Positions 13,903-18,893 of a stretch of 18,893 nt of DNA are shown piece after piece. This DNA comes from Burkholderiales bacterium (GTDB lineage: Bacteria > Pseudomonadota > Gammaproteobacteria > Burkholderiales > SG8-39). The position numbers and the translations under genes are program-made. The DNA lies in NCBI GenBank assembly GCA_005777205.1, contig SXNB01000116.1, forward strand, positions 1 to 18,893, given 5' to 3'. Each line of letters opens with the position of its first letter. Position 1 is the stretch's first letter. Below the pieces are notes generated by a model. The model had not been told where the DNA came from and searched no databases. It saw only the letters and a program-made list of their open reading frames with translations.

Positions 13903-13996
13903 TTACGGATAAAATGAAATGCGGGCCCACGGCATCGAATAAGGAACGTTCATGGCTCACGGATGCCTCAAGGATAGTGGGAACGCGTAAGCCCTG
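13903..13996. other. Divergent intergenic region, glnE / yhdP
   Basis: This 94-base gap must hold promoters for both genes. An AT-rich patch (ATAAAAT, 13909-13915) is the only -10-like element: TAAAAT on the plus strand, and a poor match on the minus strand close enough to the glnE ATG to suggest a very short leader. No convincing -35 elements are seen. Confidence 0.35.
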
Positions 13997-16900
13997 ATGC
14001 AAATCTTTCTAAAACGACTACTGCTGGCGCTCGAGGTGCTCGCCTGGACGGCGTTTTTCGCCTTCGCGCTGACCTTCCTCGCCCTGCGCTACTGGGTGCT
14101 GCCCAACATCGAGGGCCAGCGCGACAACATTGTCGCAGCGATCTCGCAGGCGGTGGGCCTGCCGGTGAAAATTGGCGCCCTAGAGACCGACTGGGCGGGC
14201 CTGAGGCCGCGGTTGTCGATCTCGGAGGTGCGCGTCTTCGACCGTAACGGGCGCGAGGCGCTGGTGCTGCCGATGGTGGAGAACGTGGTGTCGTGGCGAT
14301 CCCTCGTCTTCATGGACCTGCGGCTGCACTCGCTTCTCATCGATGGCCCCAAGCTCGAAGTGCGACGCGACCCGAAGGGCGCGATCACCGTGGGCGGGAT
14401 CGACATCGGCGGCGGCGACCAGGGCCGGCTCTCGGACTGGGTGCTGGCGCAGAACGAGATCATCATCCGTGATGCGGAGGTGACCTGGACCGACGAGCTG
14501 CGCGGCGCGCCGCCGCTGGCGCTCACCGCGCTCAACTTTCGTCTTGCCAACGAAGGCGACCTGCACGCCATCGGCCTGTCGGCGCGGCCGCCGCGCCACC
14601 TGGGCCCCGGCGTGGAGCTGCGCGCGGAACTGGTCGGCCGCAGCCTGAAGCAGCTCGCGCAATGGAACGGGCGCGTGTTCGCGGAACTGGGCGCCACCAA
14701 CCTCGCCGGCTGGCGCGCCTGGGTAGACTATCCGTTCGACGTGCGCTCGGGCGAGGGCGCGCTTCGGGTCTGGGCGTCGCTGGGCGAAGGCGCGGTGCGC
14801 CGCGCGACGGCGGACGTGGCGCTGACCGACGTCGTCGCGCGCATGGGCAAGGACCTGCCGCCGCTGGAGATCACCAGCGTGCGCGGCCGGCTGCAGGGCC
14901 GCGCCACCGGCAAGGGCTACGAGTTCGGCGTGCGCAACCTCGCACTCGTCTCGCCGCGCTCGGCGCCGATGAAGGCGAGCGGCCTGCGCGTGCTGTGGGA
15001 GCCGGCCGAGGGGGCGCAGCCACAGAAGGGCGCGCTGGAGGCGAACCTGATCGAGCTGGGCCCCCTGGTCCAGCTCGCCGAATTCCTGCCACTTCCGGCC
15101 GACCTGCGCCGGGTGCTGGCCGAGCTCGCGCCGCAGGGCAACCTACTCGACGCCAAGCTGGACTGGACCGGCGAGCTGCCCGACCAGGCCGCATACACGG
15201 CGAAGATGCGCTTCGCCGGGCTCGCGGCGAACGCCTGGCGCAGCATCCCGGGTTTCGCGGGCCTCTCGGGCAGCCTGGAGGCGAGCGAGAAGAAGGGCAC
15301 GCTGTACCTCGCCTCGCAGAAGTCCGAGCTCGACCTGCCCGGGATCTTCCCCGAGCCGCGCATCCAGCTCGATTCCCTGAATGGTGAAGTGGGCTGGGAA
15401 CTGCCCTCCGGCGGCGGCTTCGTCGTGCGCCTGCCCAGTCTGAGCTTCGCCAACCCGGACCTGGCCGGTTCGGCCTTCGGCAACTACCGCTGGACGGGCG
15501 AAGGCCCGGGCGAGCTCGACCTGTCGGCGCAGCTGTCGCGCGCCGACGGCCGGCGCACCGCCAAGTACCTGCCGTTGTCCTCGATCATGGGACCGGAGAC
15601 GCGCGGCTGGCTGGAGCGGGCGGTCGTCGCCGGCAACGTGAAGGAGGCGAGGCTGCGGATCAAGGGCGACCTGCGCGAGTTCCCCTTCACCGACCCGGCC
15701 AAGGGCCAGTTCCAGATCGCCGCTAAGGTGGGCGCGGGCGTGCTGGACTACGTCGAGGGCTGGCCGCGCATCTCCCAGATCGAGGCCGACCTGTTGTTCG
15801 AGCGCGGGCGCATGGAAATCGTCGGCCGTAGCGGCGTCATCCTCGGCGCGCGCGTGGGCAACACGCGCGTCGGCATCCCCAACCTGATGTCCAAAGATCC
15901 GCGCCTCGTGCTGGACGGCAGCGCAGAAGGGCCGAGCGCCGACTTCCTCAAGTTCGTGCAGGAGAGTGGGGTGCGCCGCATGCTGGGTGGCGTGACGGAT
16001 GGCATGAGCGCGCAAGGGCGAGGCCAGCTGCGCCTGCGGCTGGAGCTGCCGCTGAACGATCGCGCGAGGGCCCGTACCAGCGGAGAGTTCCAGATCACCA
16101 ACAACGTGCTGGTCCTGGACGCGCGCGTGCCGTCCATCAGCGCGGCGAACGGGCGCATCGTCTTCACCGAGGACTCGCTCAACATCGCCGATTTGCGTGG
16201 CACCCTGTTCGGCGGACCGGTCGCGATCTCCGGCGGCAGCAAGGCGGGCGTCCCGTTGGCCGTCGTGGCCCGCGGCCGCGGCACCGTGGAGGGCTTTAGC
16301 GCGCTGTTCGACCACCCGTGGCGCAAGCGCCTGTCCGGCGGCGCGGCCTACGTCGCTACCATCAGCGCGCTGGAGGGCCGCATCCGCACCTCGTTCGAGA
16401 CTTCGCTGGAGGGCGTGGCGAGCGCCCTGCCCGAGCCGTTGGGGAAGCTCCCGAGCGACGTGCTGCCGCTGCGGGTGGAGGTGCTGCCTGGCGAGGGCCG
16501 CGAACGCGTCATGGTGACGCTGGGCCCCCAGGCCGGGCGCATCGTGGCCGCGGAGTTCCTGCGCGCCGCGGCACCCGGCGGCGCGATGCGGGCGCAGCGC
16601 GCGCTGGTGATGCTCAACCCGGAGCCGGGCGAGCCGCCGCGCATGCCGGAGCGGCGCGGCTTCACCGTGCGCGGCGCCCTGCACGCGCTCGACCTGGACC
16701 GGTGGTTGCTGCTGCTGCGCGAGAACAGCGGCGAGGGCAGCGCGGCGGGCGAGGGCGGCGCCAGCTTCGAGCTCAAGGTCGGCATCCTCGATGCCCTCGG
16801 CAAGCGCATGCGGAATGTGGCGATGAAGGGCGTGACTGAGGGCGAGGGCTGGTCGGCCTCCATGGACGCCGCGGAGTTCGCCGGCGACCTCGTCTATCGC

Positions 16901-17869
16901 CCCGAGGGCGGCGGCCGGGTGGTGGCACGCTTCAAGCATTTCAGCGTGCCGGAAAATTCGCCCGGCGCTAAGGAGGGCGAAGCCGCGCGCGAAATGCCGG
17001 CGGTCGACCTGGTCGCCGAGAGCTTCACCCACCGCGGCCGCCGCATGGGGCGCGTCGAGATCGCGGCGCGCCACGAGGGCCGGAACTGGCGCATCGACAA
17101 GCTGGCCATGGTCAACCCGGATTCCGCGCTCGCGGGCAAGGGCCTGTGGCGCACCGGCCCGGCGCTGCGCACCTCGCTCGCCGACACAGCCGCCTCGCGC
17201 ACCGCGCTCGAATTCAAGCTCGACGCCACCGACGTCGGCGCCTTCCTCGCGCGCATGGGCTACCCGGACCACGTCAAGGGCGGCCGCGGCCGCGTCCAGG
17301 GCAGCCTCGACTGGGGCGGCGACCCGGTGTCGCTCGACTTCGCCACGCTGGGCGGGAAGCTGGACATGCAGGTGGACGACGGCCAGTTCCTCGAGATCGA
17401 GCCCGGAATCGGAAAGCTTCTCTCCCTCATGAGCCTGCAGATGCTGCCGCGGCGGATCAAGATGGATTTCCGCGACGTGTTCTCCAAGGGCTTCCAGTTC
17501 GACCGCATCTCCTCCAGCCTCGCCATCGAGCGCGGCGTGATGACCACCAAGGACTTCCGCATGCGCGGGCCGGCGGCGGAAGTCACCATGAGCGGGCTGG
17601 CGGACCTTAACCTGGAGGCGCAGAACCTTCGGGTACGCGTCATCCCGCGCGTGGATGGCGTCGCCTCCACCATAGCTGGCCTGATCAACCCGGTGGCGGG
17701 CGTGGCCATGATGATCGCGCAGAAGCTGATCAAGGACCCATTGGGCCAGCTTGTCGCCTACGAGTACAACATCACCGGCACCTGGACCAATCCCAAGGTT
17801 GACAAGGGCGGGTCGGCGCCCCCGGCACCGCCCAATGAAGACCGCCAAACCACGGTGCCGGGCAACTGA
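13997..17869 (+). CDS. yhdP: YhdP-family AsmA/TamB-like inner-membrane protein
   Basis: Very large protein (1290 aa) of the YhdP family, AsmA-like proteins that in E. coli help move phospholipid between the inner and outer membranes. One N-terminal membrane anchor (about residues 9-33, LLALEVLAWTAFFAFALTFLAL) is followed by a long periplasmic region of repeating beta strands. The early segment LPVKIGALETDWAGLRPRLSI and the end QKLIKDPLGQLVAYEYNITG with TWTNPKV are the family's characteristic start and finish; YLPLSSIMGPETRGWL and FKLDATDVGAFLARMGY are also typical. ATG at 13997 has only a weak TAAG upstream. No disruption across nearly 4 kb. tldD follows after 18 bases, probably co-transcribed. 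Confidence 0.94.
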   Translation: MQIFLKRLLLALEVLAWTAFFAFALTFLALRYWVLPNIEGQRDNIVAAISQAVGLPVKIGALETDWAGLRPRLSISEVRVFDRNGREALVLPMVENVVSWRSLVFMDLRLHSLLIDGPKLEVRRDPKGAITVGGIDIGGGDQGRLSDWVLAQNEIIIRDAEVTWTDELRGAPPLALTALNFRLANEGDLHAIGLSARPPRHLGPGVELRAELVGRSLKQLAQWNGRVFAELGATNLAGWRAWVDYPFDVRSGEGALRVWASLGEGAVRRATADVALTDVVARMGKDLPPLEITSVRGRLQGRATGKGYEFGVRNLALVSPRSAPMKASGLRVLWEPAEGAQPQKGALEANLIELGPLVQLAEFLPLPADLRRVLAELAPQGNLLDAKLDWTGELPDQAAYTAKMRFAGLAANAWRSIPGFAGLSGSLEASEKKGTLYLASQKSELDLPGIFPEPRIQLDSLNGEVGWELPSGGGFVVRLPSLSFANPDLAGSAFGNYRWTGEGPGELDLSAQLSRADGRRTAKYLPLSSIMGPETRGWLERAVVAGNVKEARLRIKGDLREFPFTDPAKGQFQIAAKVGAGVLDYVEGWPRISQIEADLLFERGRMEIVGRSGVILGARVGNTRVGIPNLMSKDPRLVLDGSAEGPSADFLKFVQESGVRRMLGGVTDGMSAQGRGQLRLRLELPLNDRARARTSGEFQITNNVLVLDARVPSISAANGRIVFTEDSLNIADLRGTLFGGPVAISGGSKAGVPLAVVARGRGTVEGFSALFDHPWRKRLSGGAAYVATISALEGRIRTSFETSLEGVASALPEPLGKLPSDVLPLRVEVLPGEGRERVMVTLGPQAGRIVAAEFLRAAAPGGAMRAQRALVMLNPEPGEPPRMPERRGFTVRGALHALDLDRWLLLLRENSGEGSAAGEGGASFELKVGILDALGKRMRNVAMKGVTEGEGWSASMDAAEFAGDLVYRPEGGGRVVARFKHFSVPENSPGAKEGEAAREMPAVDLVAESFTHRGRRMGRVEIAARHEGRNWRIDKLAMVNPDSALAGKGLWRTGPALRTSLADTAASRTALEFKLDATDVGAFLARMGYPDHVKGGRGRVQGSLDWGGDPVSLDFATLGGKLDMQVDDGQFLEIEPGIGKLLSLMSLQMLPRRIKMDFRDVFSKGFQFDRISSSLAIERGVMTTKDFRMRGPAAEVTMSGLADLNLEAQNLRVRVIPRVDGVASTIAGLINPVAGVAMMIAQKLIKDPLGQLVAYEYNITGTWTNPKVDKGGSAPPAPPNEDRQTTVPGN

Positions 17870-17887
17870 GAAGGTAAACTGCGCAAG

Positions 17888-18893
17888 ATGGATACCGACG
17901 TTCTTCTCGCCACCGCCGACGCCTGCCTGCTTGCGCCCTACGACCTGCAGCCGGGCAAGCTGGATGCGGTTTTCGGCGCGCTTGCCACCCGCAGGCTCGA
18001 CTACGCCGACCTCTACTTCCAGTACACCCGCTCCGAGGGCTGGAGCCTGGAGGAGGGCATCGTCAAGTCGGGCAGCTTCAGCATCGACCAGGGCGTGGGC
18101 GTGCGCGCCATCGCCGGCGAGAAGACCGCGTTCGCGTATTCGGACGAAATCAGCCCGGCTGCGCTCGCCGATGCGGCGAAAGCCACGCGCGCCATCGCCA
18201 GCGCCGGCGGCGGCAAGAAGGGCCGCGTTGCGCGCAGGACCGGTGCGCCCCGGCGCTATGAGCCGATCGATCCGCTGGCGTCGCTGGGCGCCGAGGCCAA
18301 GGTGGCTATGCTGGAGCGGCTGGAGAAGAAGTGCCGTGCGCTGGATGCGCGTGTCACGCAGGTGATGGCGCATCTCGCGGGCGAGTACGAGGTGGTGCTG
18401 ATTGCGCGCGCCGATGGCGTGCTCGCCGCGGACGTGCGCCCGCTGGTGCGCCTGTCGGTGCAAGTGATCGTCGAGCAGGAGGGCCGGCGCGAATCCGGTT
18501 CGTCCGGCGGCGGCACGCGCGGCGATTATTCCCACTTTACCGAGGCGGTGCTGGACGACTACGCGCAGCGCTCGGTGTCGCAGGCGCTGGTGAACCTGCG
18601 CGCCAAACCCTCGCCCGCCGGGACCATGACCGTGGTGCTCGGGCCCGGCTGGCCGGGGATCCTGCTGCACGAGGCCATCGGCCACGGGCTGGAGGGCGAC
18701 TTCAACAGGAAGGGTAGCTCGGCGTTTTCCGGCCGCATCGGCGAGCGCGTCGCGGCGCCTGGCGTGACCGTGGTGGACGACGGCACCATCCCGGATCGGA
18801 GAGGTTCGCTGACGGTGGACGACGAGGGCAACCCGACCATGCGCACGGTGCTGCTCGAGGACGGCATCCTGCGCGGCTACATGCAGGACAGCC
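17888..18893 (+). CDS. tldD: Metalloprotease TldD, C-terminal part beyond window
   Basis: TldD forms a heterodimeric zinc protease with TldE/PmbA that degrades unfolded peptides and matures modified peptides such as microcin B17. The first 335 codons are present of a usual length near 480. Seen: LDYADLYFQYTRSEGWSLEEGIVK, GVGVRAIAGEKTAFAYSDEI, and the zinc motif HEAIGHGLEGDF beginning at His261 (His261, Glu262, His266) followed by NRKGSSAFSGRIGERVA. ATG at 17888 is 18 bases after the yhdP stop with GAAGG upstream. The frame is open to the window end. No tldE/pmbA partner lies in the window. Confidence 0.96.
   Translation, partial: MDTDVLLATADACLLAPYDLQPGKLDAVFGALATRRLDYADLYFQYTRSEGWSLEEGIVKSGSFSIDQGVGVRAIAGEKTAFAYSDEISPAALADAAKATRAIASAGGGKKGRVARRTGAPRRYEPIDPLASLGAEAKVAMLERLEKKCRALDARVTQVMAHLAGEYEVVLIARADGVLAADVRPLVRLSVQVIVEQEGRRESGSSGGGTRGDYSHFTEAVLDDYAQRSVSQALVNLRAKPSPAGTMTVVLGPGWPGILLHEAIGHGLEGDFNRKGSSAFSGRIGERVAAPGVTVVDDGTIPDRRGSLTVDDEGNPTMRTVLLEDGILRGYMQDS

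Noticed and set aside
15143..18685. 1180-codon open frame on the minus strand
   Set aside because: It is antisense to yhdP and tldD, both with clear family motifs. Its composition (Arg, His, Ala, Gln repeats) is that of a shadow frame, and its length reflects scarcity of stop codons at high GC.
1..18893. Undescribed defence, mobile or biosynthetic system
   Set aside because: Every sizeable gene except 377-907, 10002-10328 and 11148-11363 falls in a known family of housekeeping or common accessory type; no integrase, transposase, nuclease-helicase set or repeat array is present.

Overview
The window is GC-rich, dense bacterial chromosome and reads as a betaproteobacterium. The inference rests on the gene set and arrangement: ilvE, a zf-CHCC protein and waaF in one run, glnE divergent from a yhdP-type gene, tldD after yhdP, and an RhlE-type helicase whose tail ends in the pattern usual for that group. 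This is protein-family memory, not a search result.

Layout. Positions 1-338 hold the wreck of a GNAT acetyltransferase (minus strand), cut by the window edge. Positions 377-907 encode a conserved-looking protein of unknown function, followed by a DEAD-box RNA helicase behind a perfect -10 box. Positions 2582-3225 hold a Phd-like antitoxin / VapC toxin pair: the antitoxin is frameshifted and the toxin has lost its C-terminus where it meets the next gene. From 9057 down to 3154 the minus strand carries a tightly packed run: ilvE, a small zinc-finger protein, waaF, an NTF2/SnoaL-like protein, a YheT-type hydrolase, phosphomannomutase/phosphoglucomutase, and an RlmK-type 23S rRNA methyltransferase. 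Most junctions overlap or are a few bases apart, so translational coupling is likely. WaaF and the mutase both fit LPS/surface-sugar synthesis.

Positions 9136-11363 form a plus-strand island: an ArsR-type regulator whose start codon lies inside a perfect palindrome, a DUF3047-like lipoprotein that seems to lack its middle, a zinc-ribbon membrane protein, an SDR oxidoreductase and a small unrecognised membrane protein. Then glnE (minus) faces away from yhdP (plus), which leads into tldD, cut by the window end.

I see no tRNA, rRNA, CRISPR array, insertion sequence, phage gene or clearly new multi-gene defence or biosynthetic system. The interesting signals are smaller: a decayed toxin-antitoxin pair with traceable lesions, two conserved genes (rhlE, waaF) without a normal start codon at their homology-supported N-terminus, a run of NTGA overlaps, a palindrome on the ArsR start codon, a palindrome between the SDR gene and the small membrane protein, and an apparent internal deletion in the DUF3047 gene.
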